Shown: piece by piece, positions 1 through 10,427 of the stretch
Numbering within the stretch: the first letter of the stretch is position 1
How the letters are laid out: each line of letters opens with the position of its first letter
From: JACCQS01 sp963766765
GTDB lineage: Bacteria > Actinomycetota > Actinomycetes > Mycobacteriales > Geodermatophilaceae
Length of the DNA stretch: 64,000 bases
Assembly (NCBI GenBank): GCA_963766765.1
Contig: CAVYBR010000004.1
Span: 124,001 to 188,000, forward strand
Direction: 5' to 3'
Made by a program: the position numbers and the translations under genes
The notes under the pieces: generated by a model
Told to the model about the DNA's origin: nothing
Database searches by the model: none
Seen by the model: the letters and a program-made list of their open reading frames with translations, nothing else

Positions 1-457
1 TCGGGTTAACCCCATTGCTGAGCATCGAGACGCCGAAGGCCATGAGCAGAACCGTGACGGCGGCCGCCGCCGACCACCGCATTGCGTCAACGAGTCCGGT
101 TTCGCCGGTCTGGACGATCTGGTGGAAGAGCGCGCTAACCGCGATGAAGCCGGCCAGGAATGCCACCTGCTTGATCGGCTGGGACATGCCCAGTCCGTTG
201 AAGACATTGAGGGCAACCCAAAGAATGATCATGTACAGGTTGGCGGCGATGAACACCTGGGCACCGCGGACGTGGCGCTCGATCCACGGAAGGCCGTACT
301 TGAAGACGATCACGAAGGTCAGAAACACAACCGCAAGCTGGTGGATGCGAATGTCACCCAGCGCAGTCTCGCCAAGCAGGAACCATTGCAACGGGATGGC
401 GGCGAATGCCGCCAGGACGATGAACTTCACAGGGTCACCAGCGGGTGGGTCTTGCAT
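1..457 (-). CDS. O-antigen ligase/polymerase-like integral membrane protein (N-terminal part)
   Basis: The frame starts at an ATG at 457, runs leftwards off the window edge and has no stop here. The visible 152 residues are very hydrophobic and make about five membrane helices (roughly residues 11-28, 39-56, 68-86, 97-113 and 128-147), separated by short basic or polar loops. Its first 23 bases overlap the end of the upstream S15-type hydrolase gene in another frame, so the two are probably co-transcribed. The flippase and acyltransferase nearby make a Wzy/WaaL-type role in surface polysaccharide assembly the best guess. The diagnostic large periplasmic loop would lie outside the window, so the family call is inference; that it is a polytopic membrane protein is seen directly. 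Confidence 0.55.
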   Translation of the reverse strand, partial: MQDPPAGDPVKFIVLAAFAAIPLQWFLLGETALGDIRIHQLAVVFLTFVIVFKYGLPWIERHVRGAQVFIAANLYMIILWVALNVFNGLGMSQPIKQVAFLAGFIAVSALFHQIVQTGETGLVDAMRWSAAAAVTVLLMAFGVSMLSNGVNP

Positions 458-2327
458 GCCTGCGGCGACGGCGGATGAGCAGGAAGGCGACAGCACCGAT
501 CACTAGGACCGCCGCGGCCGCGCCACCGGCGATAAAGGCGATGTTGCCGACGCCGCGAGGGCGCGCGGTGAACTCCGGTGCGGGCTGACCGCTCACATCA
601 GGAACGCTCAACACGCCGGTCGTCCCGTCGGCCAGCGCTATTTGATAAGTAGCCGATTCCCCCGGGGTGGCGTAGCCCTGATCCGTGCTGGAGAGAATCA
701 CCCGGATCGAGTGGCCCTCCTCGAATCGGTGCGCCATCGCCGGCAAGACGATCGAAGTGGCCGGTGCCTGGTCCAACGAGCCTGGGAGATCGGTGAATCT
801 GGCTGGAGCCACCAGGCTCTGGATCAGCGTTCCACTCCCGTCCGCCGCGATGTCGTACACCTTGCCGAAGACCACTGCTTCGCCCGAGGTGGAGGCGACC
901 TGGATGTTGACGACCGGAGAACCGACGACGGTTAGGGCATCTACCAATGCTTCGCTCTCGAAGGTCGCGTTCTGCTCGGGTATCTCGGCAGGAAGTGGGC
1001 GACGCTCACCACTCTGGGACGAGACACCTGGCGGCAAGGATGAAACGGCGCCAGGGGTGCCCCCCGCGGGATAATCGAGCTCCTGAGCCTCCCCGCTGAT
1101 AGGAACCTCCAGGCGGGTGGTTGCGGCACCACCGAGGCCGGGGTAGGCAGCAACCGTCTTGATCTCACCCTCGGTGGGACCCGCGAGCGCCTGCTCGGCG
1201 ATCTCTGTGTAGTCGAAGCTCGTGCCCGGGTCCGTGCCGTTCCCTCGGAGATGGAAGTCGAACCACTGGGTGTTCAATGCGTCGAGCATCGCCCCTTCGG
1301 TCTGGTTACTGCGCAGCGCACCGTGACCTCCGGTCACCCAGACAAGCTTCACGGGGGCGCCATTCGCCGCGATCCCGCGGGCGTTTGCATCAGCCTCGGC
1401 CAACGAGAAGAGCTTGTCGCCCTCTCCCTGGGTCAGCAGCGTCGGCACTCGAATCCGGTCGATTACCGAAGCGGGACTGGATCGCTCGAGAAGGGCACGC
1501 ATCTCCTCGGTCAGCTGCCCCTCTCTGAGAACACCCTCGTAGGCCGTGCAGTACTCAGGGCGCAGGCCACCGCATGCGCCGCCGGAGCCCCCGTTACCGC
1601 TCCCGCCGTTCTCGTTGTCGCCGCCGCTCTCGTCGAGCGCGCCGCCTTCGAAGAAGAATTGGCCCCAGAGCTTCTTGAACGCTCCATCGCCTGAGTTCTC
1701 CGCCGGAGCAGCCGGCGTCTCGGCTGCGGGGGCCCCCGCAGCATCGGGAAACAGGGAGTTGACCAAGCTGTTCCAAGTCCGCGAGGCGGCAATCACGTCG
1801 ACACGTTCGTCGTAGGCGGCGGTCAGAAGGGCCACGCCGCCGGCGTAGGAACCACCGAGGATGCCGACCCTGGGATCGCCCGGAGCATCACTCAAGACCT
1901 CCGGTCGCTCACTGAGCATGTTGATCAGCTCCCGCGCGTCGGCAATCTCGTAGTCGGGTGAGTCAATGCTGATCTCTCCGGTGCTCTGGCCGAAGCCGCG
2001 TGCGGAATAGGTCAGCCCGACATAGCCCTGCCGGGCAAACTTTGTGGCCTGGCCCTTGGGCTGGTCCTTGGTTGCGCCGTACCCGTGCGGAAAGATGATG
2101 GCTGGAACCGGTTCGGACTCAGATGCCGTCCTCGGGATGTAGAGCGTGACGTCCAACTCCACCCGATCTGCCCCACTGCCCGATTCGACCGTCAGATCTT
2201 CGGTCCGGAACTGGCCCTCAGCGGCTGCTGGCGCCGGGGACCACGTCATCAAGCCCAGGAGAACGCCGACCGCAGCAAGGAGCGCAGGGAGCCGGCGGCC
2301 TTCGCGCGCCCGCACGTGGTGCGACAT
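435..2327 (-). CDS. Secreted S15/CocE-type alpha/beta hydrolase with C-terminal membrane anchor
   Basis: This 630-residue protein begins with a basic N-terminus, a hydrophobic stretch and an AAA-type cleavage region (about residues 1-37), so it is exported. The catalytic domain is an alpha/beta hydrolase of the X-Pro dipeptidyl-peptidase/CocE kind: an oxyanion HGYG motif near residue 80, the nucleophile serine in GGSYAG (Ser160), an acid in EGDK and a histidine in GGHG. A C-terminal jelly-roll domain follows, as in CocE relatives. A last hydrophobic helix before an arginine-rich tail would anchor it to the membrane. The start at 2327 is chosen because AGGAGGT lies just upstream; a longer frame to 2495 lacks a signal peptide at its N-terminus. 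Whether it is a peptidase or an acyl esterase cannot be decided from sequence. Confidence 0.8.
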   Translation of the reverse strand: MSHHVRAREGRRLPALLAAVGVLLGLMTWSPAPAAAEGQFRTEDLTVESGSGADRVELDVTLYIPRTASESEPVPAIIFPHGYGATKDQPKGQATKFARQGYVGLTYSARGFGQSTGEISIDSPDYEIADARELINMLSERPEVLSDAPGDPRVGILGGSYAGGVALLTAAYDERVDVIAASRTWNSLVNSLFPDAAGAPAAETPAAPAENSGDGAFKKLWGQFFFEGGALDESGGDNENGGSGNGGSGGACGGLRPEYCTAYEGVLREGQLTEEMRALLERSSPASVIDRIRVPTLLTQGEGDKLFSLAEADANARGIAANGAPVKLVWVTGGHGALRSNQTEGAMLDALNTQWFDFHLRGNGTDPGTSFDYTEIAEQALAGPTEGEIKTVAAYPGLGGAATTRLEVPISGEAQELDYPAGGTPGAVSSLPPGVSSQSGERRPLPAEIPEQNATFESEALVDALTVVGSPVVNIQVASTSGEAVVFGKVYDIAADGSGTLIQSLVAPARFTDLPGSLDQAPATSIVLPAMAHRFEEGHSIRVILSSTDQGYATPGESATYQIALADGTTGVLSVPDVSGQPAPEFTARPRGVGNIAFIAGGAAAAVLVIGAVAFLLIRRRRRHARPTRW

Positions 2328-2516
2328 CAAGTAGGACCTCCTGGGCTGCAGCCGCGACACAGTTTGTGGCGCTGGCACCTCGGCAAGTATCGGCCGGCCA
2401 AGCTTACGGCGCGCGAGCCCTCGGCTGGACGAGGGGCGCAGACCTGACAAGTGGCCGACGTTATGCTGCCCTGCGGTACGCGCTCCCGGCGGCACCCTGG
2501 GTCACGGAGGTCAGGT

Positions 2517-3209
2517 TTGAAAAAGATCAGGGCGCTTCTCGTGCTGTTCGCGGGCTTGTTGCCGGCATCGGTGACGAAGAACCGATTGCTCAACCTGCTC
2601 GGACACGAGGTTCACCCGACCGCCATCATCGATCCGGTCATCCTGCTCAAGATCATTCGGATCGAGATCGGCGCCCGCACGCACATCTGGTCGGGCAGCA
2701 TCTTCCGCAATCTCCGCGGTATTCGGATGGGCACGGACTGCACAATGATGCGTTGGAACAAGATCTCTGCGGTGCCGACCTTTCGCCGCACCGAAGGCGC
2801 CGATCCGTTCACCGTCGGCATCCTCTCGTTGGGCGATCACGTCCTGATCACCAAGGGCCACGACCTCGACTGCTCCGGCGGTGTCGTCATGGAGAACTGG
2901 TCGGCGATCGCCGGCAAGGAGACCCTGGTCTACTCACACTCCTACGACCCGAGCAAGCACGTCCTGTCCTGCGCGGTCACCCGGATCGAGGAGAACTCGT
3001 TCATCGCAGCGCGGACCACGCTCGCGGCCGGCGCCACGCTGCCCGCACGCAGCGTCCTGGCCATGGGCGGCGTGCTCATGCCCGGCGCGACCAAGACCGG
3101 CATGCTCTACGGCGGCGTGCCGGCCAAGCCCATCCGGGACATCAGCGACTGGGCGCTGCAAACTGTCCAGCGAGACCACGACGGGGTACGACCCCCGATG
3201 CAGGCCTGA
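2517..3209 (+). CDS. Left-handed beta-helix (hexapeptide-repeat) acyltransferase
   Basis: The protein has a short hydrophobic N-terminus followed by repeats of the [LIV]-G-x4 type (for example around IGARTHIW and IRMGTDC), a histidine in TKGHDLDC and the ending GVPAKPIRD. These are typical of the acetyl/acyltransferases that modify sugars in surface polysaccharides. I place the start at a TTG at 2517 because CACGGAGG lies 6 bases before it; this gives 230 residues beginning MKKIRALL. The nominally longer frame from 2451 adds an arginine-rich stretch of no obvious origin. It diverges from the S15-type hydrolase gene (189 bp between starts) and precedes the flippase by 85 bp, which supports a role in glycan decoration. 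The acceptor is unknown. Confidence 0.78.
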   Translation: MKKIRALLVLFAGLLPASVTKNRLLNLLGHEVHPTAIIDPVILLKIIRIEIGARTHIWSGSIFRNLRGIRMGTDCTMMRWNKISAVPTFRRTEGADPFTVGILSLGDHVLITKGHDLDCSGGVVMENWSAIAGKETLVYSHSYDPSKHVLSCAVTRIEENSFIAARTTLAAGATLPARSVLAMGGVLMPGATKTGMLYGGVPAKPIRDISDWALQTVQRDHDGVRPPMQA

Positions 3210-3294
3210 CCTGCCCGGCACTTGATCAACCAGGCGGAGCCCAATCCCAAACGTAACTGGGTAGACGACGGAGCCAGACGAACGTGGGCGTTCT

Positions 3295-4689
3295 ATGAGT
3301 GAGCCCAGCGGTCCCGCTGAGGCCGAAAAGTCGGTGCCGATCGCGGTCGCTCCGCCCGGCGGACGTCGCTCCGGGCGCAACGCGATCTGGTTGATGCTCG
3401 AACGCGTCACGCACCTGGGCGTGGCCTTCTTGGTCACGATCGTCGTGGCCCGCGAACTCGGCCCCGCCGACTACGGCCGACTCGCGCTCGGCATCGCCCT
3501 GCTCATGCTGCTGATGCCGATCAGCAACATCGCATCGCAATGCCTGATGCGCGACACGGCGGCACAGCCGCAATCGGCAAACATGCTGCTGAGCTCTTCG
3601 GAGGCTGCGGCCGGCCTGGTGACGAGCGTGATCGTGGCGGCGATCACGATCGGCGTTGCCATCACAGTCGGGGTCACGAGCACCGAGGGCATCGTCGTCC
3701 TGGTCATCGTCGGTTCCTCGCTGCTGAGACCGCTGCAGGTCGTCGATGCCTGGTTCATCATGCAGCAGTCCAGCAAGAAGGTCGTCCTGATCCGCGTCGC
3801 GGTCGTGCTGGTCACCGGCGCCATCCGGGTCGCCCTGCCGCTGGCCGGTTACGGCGTTGTCGCCGTCGCCTGGACCTACGTCGCGGAATCGGCGCTGGCC
3901 TCGATCGGCAGCTGGGTCGCCTACCGCCGGTACAACAAGGACTACAGGTGGGAACTGAACCGCGCCCGGATGTTCAGCGTGGTCAAGGAATTCGTCCCGT
4001 TGTTGCTGGTGGCCTCGACAGCACTGGTCTACCAGCGGCTCGACCAGCTAATGCTCGCCTGGCTGTCGGACTTCAAGGAAACCGGCGTCTTCGCCGCCGC
4101 ATCCAGCCTGGCCGATGCACCGAAGTTCCCTCTGATCGCCCTTGCGCTCTCCTTCACACCGCGGCTGCTCGCGCTGAAGCGGACCGACACCGACCGATAC
4201 AAGACAGCTCTGTCCGATTTCGCTCGGTTCGTCAACCTGTGCGGCTACCTCATCACTCTCGGCCTGATCCTGGTCATGGCTCCGCTAGCACCGCTTCTGC
4301 TCGGTCCGGCGTACCAGGACGCGACACTCGTGATCATCATTCTGGCGTTCTCGACCCCGCTCGCCGCGGTGGGCGCCACGCTGCTGCTGCTGACCAACTG
4401 GGAGAAGCTCTACCGCGAGGCAATCATCCGAAACCTCGTCGGTGCGGCCATCAGCGTCGGACTCAACTTCCTGCTCATCCCGCCACTCGGCGCCGAGGGC
4501 GCAGCGATCAGCACCGTCGTCGCGATGCTCTGGGTCTTCGTGATCGGGGTCTGGGTGGATCGCCGCACTCGCTACATCTTCTGGATCTCGTTGCCCACCC
4601 TCGAGCCGATCTCATCAGTCAAGATCCTGTTGGCTCGCCGCCGCGAGCGCCAGGAAGAGCGCGACTTCTTCCGCGGGGCGGGCGACTAG
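3295..4689 (+). CDS. Wzx-type polysaccharide flippase (MVF/MOP superfamily)
   Basis: This 464-residue protein has 12 or more predicted membrane helices. It begins with a soluble tail ending in RSGRNAIW, then a first helix containing THLGVAFLV and the phrase ELGPADYG, a hallmark of polysaccharide-export flippases. Length and helix density fit the family, which moves lipid-linked oligosaccharide across the cytoplasmic membrane. The context is an acyltransferase just upstream and a ligase/polymerase-like protein at the window edge. The C-terminus is a basic, arginine-rich cytoplasmic tail. The ATG start has only a weak ribosome site, so a nearby alternative start is possible. Confidence 0.85.
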   Translation: MSEPSGPAEAEKSVPIAVAPPGGRRSGRNAIWLMLERVTHLGVAFLVTIVVARELGPADYGRLALGIALLMLLMPISNIASQCLMRDTAAQPQSANMLLSSSEAAAGLVTSVIVAAITIGVAITVGVTSTEGIVVLVIVGSSLLRPLQVVDAWFIMQQSSKKVVLIRVAVVLVTGAIRVALPLAGYGVVAVAWTYVAESALASIGSWVAYRRYNKDYRWELNRARMFSVVKEFVPLLLVASTALVYQRLDQLMLAWLSDFKETGVFAAASSLADAPKFPLIALALSFTPRLLALKRTDTDRYKTALSDFARFVNLCGYLITLGLILVMAPLAPLLLGPAYQDATLVIIILAFSTPLAAVGATLLLLTNWEKLYREAIIRNLVGAAISVGLNFLLIPPLGAEGAAISTVVAMLWVFVIGVWVDRRTRYIFWISLPTLEPISSVKILLARRRERQEERDFFRGAGD

Positions 4690-4787
4690 GCAATCTGACC
4701 AGCGACCGCGGCGTCCACCAGATCGGCGCGGTGACCGGCTCGGTCGACGACGATTACGCTCGGTCAGCCTCACCGTCCCGGAGTGAC

Positions 4788-5654
4788 CTAGCTTCGGGTC
4801 GCGACGGTCAGGAGGTATTCCATCTCAAAGCGCGCCTGCTCCTCGGTACCGACGTTCCAGGTGTGGCAGAACTCGTCCAGCGCAGCGTCGAACTCCGCCT
4901 CGCGCTGGTTGGCGACGGCATTCTTGCGCGCGGCGATCGTCGGTCCATAACGCTGCTTGAATTGCTCACCGAAGTCCAGCGGGCGCGGGAAGGCGGTCAC
5001 GGGGAGGACTCGACGCTCAACGGTCGTGAACGTGACCCGGTCACCGAACAGCTCACGTAGGTGATCCTCGGATCCCCACAGCGGAGGCGGCTGCGCTCCG
5101 GGCAGCGGTGGGGGCGCGAATGGGCCGATTGTGCGCAACAGCGACCCGATCGTCCCTTCCGGTGTCCAGCTGAGGAGTGCGATCCGCCCGCCGGCACGAC
5201 ACACCCGTACGAGTTCGTCGGCGACCTGCTGGTGGTGCGGCGCGAACATGGCGCCGATGCAGGACATGACGACGTCGAAGTCCTCGTCGGGGAACGGCAG
5301 GTGCTCCGCGTCAGCGGCCTGCCACTCCAAGTGCAGGTCGTTCGCACTGGCCCGAGCCTTGCCTGCGTCGAGAAGTGCCGGCGTCAGGTCGCTGGCAACG
5401 ACTGCGGCACCGCGCTGGGCGGCCGGCAGTGACGCGTTTCCGGTGCCGGCGCCGACGTCGAGCACGCGATCCTGGGCGGTGATCCCAGCGGCACCCACCA
5501 GGGTCTCCCCTAGCGGGAGCAAGTACGTCTCCACCATCGAGGGGTAGTCGCCGGAGGCCCACATGGCCCGATGTTTGCCTTTGAGTTGCTCGTCCGCGGT
5601 GTTCGCCGCGGTTGGGCTGGTGCTCTCCGATGTGCTTCGTTCGGTCATGGTCAC
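4788..5654 (-). CDS. Class I SAM-dependent methyltransferase
   Basis: The 288-residue protein has the class I Rossmann signature: motif I VLDVGAGTG at about residue 64, an acidic SDL after the second strand, AADAEHLPFPD for motif II and a following VMSCIGAMFAP. These belong to the UbiE/Methyltransf_11 group that methylates small molecules. The start is a GTG at 5654, with GAGGAGA placed 7 bases upstream. It diverges from the BTAD/AAA regulator next door (150 bp between starts), so that regulator could control it. The substrate is unknown. The gene is convergent with the flippase. Confidence 0.83.
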   Translation of the reverse strand: MTMTERSTSESTSPTAANTADEQLKGKHRAMWASGDYPSMVETYLLPLGETLVGAAGITAQDRVLDVGAGTGNASLPAAQRGAAVVASDLTPALLDAGKARASANDLHLEWQAADAEHLPFPDEDFDVVMSCIGAMFAPHHQQVADELVRVCRAGGRIALLSWTPEGTIGSLLRTIGPFAPPPLPGAQPPPLWGSEDHLRELFGDRVTFTTVERRVLPVTAFPRPLDFGEQFKQRYGPTIAARKNAVANQREAEFDAALDEFCHTWNVGTEEQARFEMEYLLTVATRS

Positions 5655-5803
5655 AGCATTCTCCTCGCTAGTGGGCGCCCGAGTGTGGGCAGCCCGAAGC
5701 TATGCGGCGGGGCGTTCCCGAACCGTTCGCGGTGCAGGGCGTCAATCTGGGACCGAGGCGAACGCCGAGGGACTAATTTGACGTCTCGGGAGGCCACGGC
5801 GAC

Positions 5804-8800
5804 GTGCTGCAGGTAACGCTCCTCGGCGAGCAGAGCATCACCGACGATGTGACCGGCGTTGTCCGCGCGCGTTCCTCACGCACGATCGCCCTGATCGGAT
5901 TCCTGGTGCTGCACGCCGGGGCGCCACAGACCCGGCAGCGCATGGCGAGCTTGTTCTGGCCGGAATCGACCGACGCGCAAGCGCTGACCAATCTGCGCCG
6001 CGAATTGCACCACCTACGTCAGATCCTCGAAGACGAGCCATCCTTGGACGTCACGTCCAAGGACCTGTGCTGGCGGGACACAGACTCGTGCCGAGTGGAC
6101 GTACGAACGTTCGGCGTCGAGCGCGAGGCCGCCTTGGCCGCATCGGCGACCGGCGACACAGCCGACCTCGTCAGGCACGCTGCCGCGGCTCTCGCCCAGT
6201 ACCGCGGGGACTTCCTGCCGGGGATGTATGACGACTGGCTGCTCGAGGCACGGACCGAGCTGGAACGGCAGTGTGTCGACCTGTGCGATCTCCTGTGTAC
6301 CGCACGATCGCGGACCGGAGACCTCACCGGAGCCGTGGAGGCGGCCCGCCGCCGAGTCCAGCTGCAACCGCTGGAGGAAGTCGGCTATCGCAGGTTGATG
6401 CAGCTCCAGGCGGATCTGGGTGACCGGGCCGGAGCTGTGAGCACGTACCACCACTGCGCTTCGGTCCTGGAACGCGAACTCGGTCTCGACCCCGACGTCG
6501 AGACCCGCAGGACCCTGCAAAGCTTGCTGGCTCGCGCACCCAGCGCCGCGGCAGCCCTGCCGGCTATCGAGCCCGCCGCCGGCCGCTCCGGGCATGCCGC
6601 GACGAAACTCTTCGGCCGAACGGCAGAGTTCGGCCAACTGCGGGACCTCTGGGGGGCGGCGTCGACCGGACGACCGAGCCTGGTGCTGGTCCGGGGCGAC
6701 GCCGGAGTGGGCAAGACGCGGCTGGTCAACGAGATCGCCGACCTCGCCCGCGCACAAGGCGCGGTGGTGGCCAGCTCGCAGTGCTTCGGAACCTCCGGTC
6801 GATTGGCATTGGCCCCGGTTGCCGACTGGCTGCGCAATCCGGCTGTCCAGTCGGCAGCGGCGACACTGGACCCGGTCTGGCGGGTCGAGGTGGACAGGTT
6901 GGTGCCCTCGACCAAGGACCGGGGTGCGGTCGACGCCGGCGCGCGGGCCATGGTCGATGCGTGGCAACGTCACCGCTTCTTCGAGGGCATGTCAAGGGCA
7001 CTGATCGCGGTGCAGCGGCCGATGCTGCTCGTCCTGGACAATCTGCAGTGGTGCGACCAGGAGACGCTGGCTTTCCTGACGTTCTGTCTCGGGCTGACCA
7101 CCGACGCCCCCATCCTCGTAGCCGGGACGCTGCGCAGTGACAACCTCGACGCCGAGCCCGAAGTCCAAGGATGGACCGCCAGGATGCGGGCCACTGGGAT
7201 GCTCACCGAGCTCGCCTTGGGTCCCCTTGAGGCCGTCGATGCAGCACGGCTCGCTGAAGCGATCTCCGGACGAACCGTGCTCGAAGACGACTCCGCCCTG
7301 CTCGAGGCGATGACCGGTGGCTTCCCGCTGTACGTGGTGGAAGCCGCCCGAACCTCCGTCGACCGGGGTAGCGATTCGCTGCCGGTGGGAGACCTCACCG
7401 CAGTGCTGCGCAACCGCCTCGAGCAGGTGACTGCGGCCGCCCGCGAGGTTGCCGGCTTGGCCGCGGCGGTGGGCCGCAACTTCACTCTCGACCTGCTCAC
7501 CGAGGCCAGCGACCTGGACGCCGACACGGTGGTGCGCGTGGTCGACGAGCTCTGGCGACGCCGGATCGTGCACGAGTTCCGGGATGGATACGACTTCTCC
7601 CACGACCTCCTCCGCGAGGCGGCCTACTCCCAGGTGAGTCCGCCGCAGCGCTGGCTCCTGCATCGTCGCCTGGCCCAGGGCCTCGAACTGTTGCACGGCG
7701 ACGACACCGACACGGTCTCAGCGCAGCTCGCCGAGCAGTACGCCCGCGGCGGACGCCCCGGTCGCGCCGTGAGCTACTACCGCCGGGCGGCGGCGGTCGC
7801 GGCTGGCCGATTCGCCCACGCGGAGGCGATCCGGCTGCACAAAGAAGTTCTCGCGATCGTGCTGGCCCAGCCGGAGGGCCCCGACCGTGACCGGCAGGAG
7901 CTGGAGGTCCTCGAGGCGATCGCTGCACCACTCAATGCCAGGTACGGCTACTCCACCCGGAGCTGCAGGACACGCTCGTACGTGCGGTTGCCCTGGCCGA
8001 AGCGCTCGGGCGCAAGGAGTCGGCGATCTCCGGCTTGATCGGGCTGTGGACCTCGCAGTTTGTGCAAGGCAATCTCGATGGCGGGCATCAGACAGTGAGC
8101 CGGGCGCTGACTCTCGTCGAACCCGAGTCCGAACTGAGCGGCCCGGCCCACTTCGCCGCTGGGGGGACGTCGGTGAGTCTCGGGATGCCCGCGGAAGCGG
8201 TGCGGCACTTCGACCTCGCCGCCGTACTCACCCGGGGTGCGCCGTCGCTCAGTGTCGGCACCCGGCCCGATGTGCACGCCGGGGCATGGGCGGCCCATGC
8301 TCACTGGTTGCTCGGCGACGATGAAAAGGCGCTGCTCTGCAGTCGTTCGGCCATCGAGTTGGCTCGAACGATCGACCATCCGTACAGCCTCGCGGTGGCG
8401 CTTGCCTACGCAGGAGTTCTGCACCAGATGCGGCGCGACATGCCCGAGCTCACGAACACGGTCGCCGAGCTTCGGGGGATGTGTGATCGGTACGAATTCG
8501 CCTACTACCGGGAGTGGGGAGTGATCCTGGACGGCTGGAGCAGACAGGACGAGTCAGGGATCGAGTTGGCCCATCAGGGCATCGAGCACCTCAAGTCGGA
8601 CGGCTCGTTCGCCCGGATGCCCTACTGGCTCTCGCTGCTCGCCGACCTGTTGGGTGGCCTCGGCAAACCCGATGCCGCCCAAGCGATCCTCGACGCCGCG
8701 GTGGTGGCCGGACAGGCCCGTCGCGACGTCTGGTGGATGCCCGAGGTACTCAGGATGCGGGCGACCTACGACGACCGGGAGGCTGCCGTGTCCCGGTTGC

Positions 8801-8898
8801 GGGCAGCTGCGGACATGGCCCACGCCCAGGGCAGCGTCGCGTTGCTTCGGCGTTGCCAGCATGACCTCGTCGAGCGAGGCGTACCAGCGTCCAGGTAG
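5804..8898 (+). CDS. BTAD/AAA-ATPase transcriptional regulator (SARP/LuxR-large type), frameshifted
   Basis: The first frame (5804 to about 7953) encodes an N-terminal winged-helix region, a bacterial transcriptional activation domain (about residues 96-245, with motifs such as GDFLPGMYDDW and ERELGLDPD) and an AAA/NACHT-like ATPase with Walker A GDAGVGKT at 298-305 and Walker B LLVLDNLQW. A second frame (to 8898) holds the C-terminal TPR-like half. Reading through the junction, GYS in frame 2 continues naturally as HPELQDTLVRA in frame 1. One base, probably a C in the CTCCACCC run, is therefore missing near 7953. The repaired protein would have about 1031 residues, close to the intact 1000-residue paralogue at 49084-52086. 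The start is a GTG with GGGAGG upstream. It probably regulates the adjoining oxidase gene. Whether the frameshift is real or a read error is open. Confidence 0.8.
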
Positions 8899-9002
8899 CA
8901 CCGCGTGCGGGCGAGGCGACCGGGCCCGACGAACGCTTCGCGAACGCTTCCGGTCATAGCTTCAGGCCGCGCTGTCCCGGCGCTGACCAGAAGGAGCGCT
9001 TC

Positions 9003-10427
9003 GTGACCACGACCGCACAGCGGAACGTCGCCCAGACCGCGCCACATGGAGATCTGGCCTCGGCACTCCGAGGTGAACTGATCACACCCAGCCATCCCGA
9101 ATACGCCCAAGCGCGTGCTGTGTACAACGCGATGATCGACAAGCGTCCGGCAGCCGTTGTCCGGTGCCGGGACGTCGCTGACGTCATCGCATGTGTGCGG
9201 TTCTGCCGCGACCACTCCGTCGAGGTCGCCGTGCGCGGTGGAGGACACAACGCGGGGGGTCTCGGGGTGGCCGACGACGCGTTGGTGGTCGACCTGTCGA
9301 TGATGCGCAGTACGACGGTCAATCCCGCCATGCACACCGTCCGGGTCGATGGCGGCTGCACCTGGGGGGATGTCGACCATGCGACCGTCGCCTTCGGAAT
9401 GGCTACTCCGTCGGGCTTCCTGGCCTCCACCGGCGTCGGCGGACTGACGCTCGGCGGCGGGATCGGCTACCTGTCTCGGCGCTTCGGGCTCACGGTCGAC
9501 AACCTGCTCGCCGCCGATGTGGTGCTGGCCGACGGCACGTTCGTGACCGCCAGCGAGGGCGCCAACAGCGACCTGTTCTGGGGCCTGCGCGGCGGCGGCG
9601 GCAACTTCGGGATCGTCACGTCGTTCACATTCGCCTGCCATGACATCGGCGAAGCCGGCACGATCATCGGTGGACCGGTGCTCTACGACATTGCCGACAC
9701 TGCCTCGGTGCTGCGCTGGTACCGCGAGTTGCTGCCCTCGCTGCCGGAGGAGCTCTGCGGCTGGCTCGGATTGATCACGATCCCGCCGGCACCGCCGTTC
9801 CCCGAGGAACTCTGGGGTCGCAAGTCCTGCGCGATCGTCTGGTGCTACACCGGACCGCACGACCGGGCCGAAGCGGTGCTCGAGCCGATCAAGTCGTTCG
9901 GCTCACCACTCCTGGTAGGACTCCACGACATGCCGTTCTCCGTCCTACAATCAGCCTTTGACGGCCTCTACCCGGCTGGGCTGCAGTGGTATTGGCGAGC
10001 CGACTTCTTCCACGAGATCTCCGATGCCGCTATCGACGTGCACTGCAAGTACGGGGCGCAACTGCCGACCGGCCACTCCACCATGCACTTGTATCCGATC
10101 GACGGAGCAGCAAGCCGCGTGCCTGCCGACGCCACCGCGTTCGCCTACCGGGACGGCGGCTGGGCCGGTGTCATCGTGGGTGTCGACCCGGATCCGGCCA
10201 ATGCAGAGAGCATCTCGCAGTGGACGCGCGACTACTGGGAGTCGTTGCACCCAACCTCTTCCGGCGGTGCGTACGTCAACTTCCTGATGGGCGACGAGGG
10301 CCAGGACCGGATCAAGGCGTCGTACCGCCAGAACTACGACCGCCTTGCCCAGGTCAAGCGTCGTTACGACCCGGAGAACACATTCCACATCAACCAGAAC
10401 ATCCGGCCGGCTACCGGGCCCGCGTGA
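9003..10427 (+). CDS. FAD-binding oxidoreductase, BBE/6-HDNO-like
   Basis: A 474-residue flavoprotein of the PCMH/VAO family. The N-terminal FAD domain has RGGGHNAGG (His82, the expected 8-alpha-histidyl FAD attachment site), STGVGGLTLGGG and an RxxGLTVDNL segment. The C-terminal BBE motif NTFHINQNIRP closes the active site. The cysteine used by bicovalent BBE enzymes is replaced (a leucine falls at that position), so a single covalent link is expected, as in 6-hydroxy-D-nicotine oxidase. The start is a GTG with AAGGAG 6 bases upstream. It follows the BTAD regulator in the same orientation; the same arrangement recurs at 49-53.5 kb. The substrate is unknown. Confidence 0.87.
   Translation: MTTTAQRNVAQTAPHGDLASALRGELITPSHPEYAQARAVYNAMIDKRPAAVVRCRDVADVIACVRFCRDHSVEVAVRGGGHNAGGLGVADDALVVDLSMMRSTTVNPAMHTVRVDGGCTWGDVDHATVAFGMATPSGFLASTGVGGLTLGGGIGYLSRRFGLTVDNLLAADVVLADGTFVTASEGANSDLFWGLRGGGGNFGIVTSFTFACHDIGEAGTIIGGPVLYDIADTASVLRWYRELLPSLPEELCGWLGLITIPPAPPFPEELWGRKSCAIVWCYTGPHDRAEAVLEPIKSFGSPLLVGLHDMPFSVLQSAFDGLYPAGLQWYWRADFFHEISDAAIDVHCKYGAQLPTGHSTMHLYPIDGAASRVPADATAFAYRDGGWAGVIVGVDPDPANAESISQWTRDYWESLHPTSSGGAYVNFLMGDEGQDRIKASYRQNYDRLAQVKRRYDPENTFHINQNIRPATGPA

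Noticed and set aside
3540..5060. A 506-codon plus-strand frame
   Set aside because: It overlaps the flippase in another frame and then the methyltransferase antisense; composition is that of a shadow.
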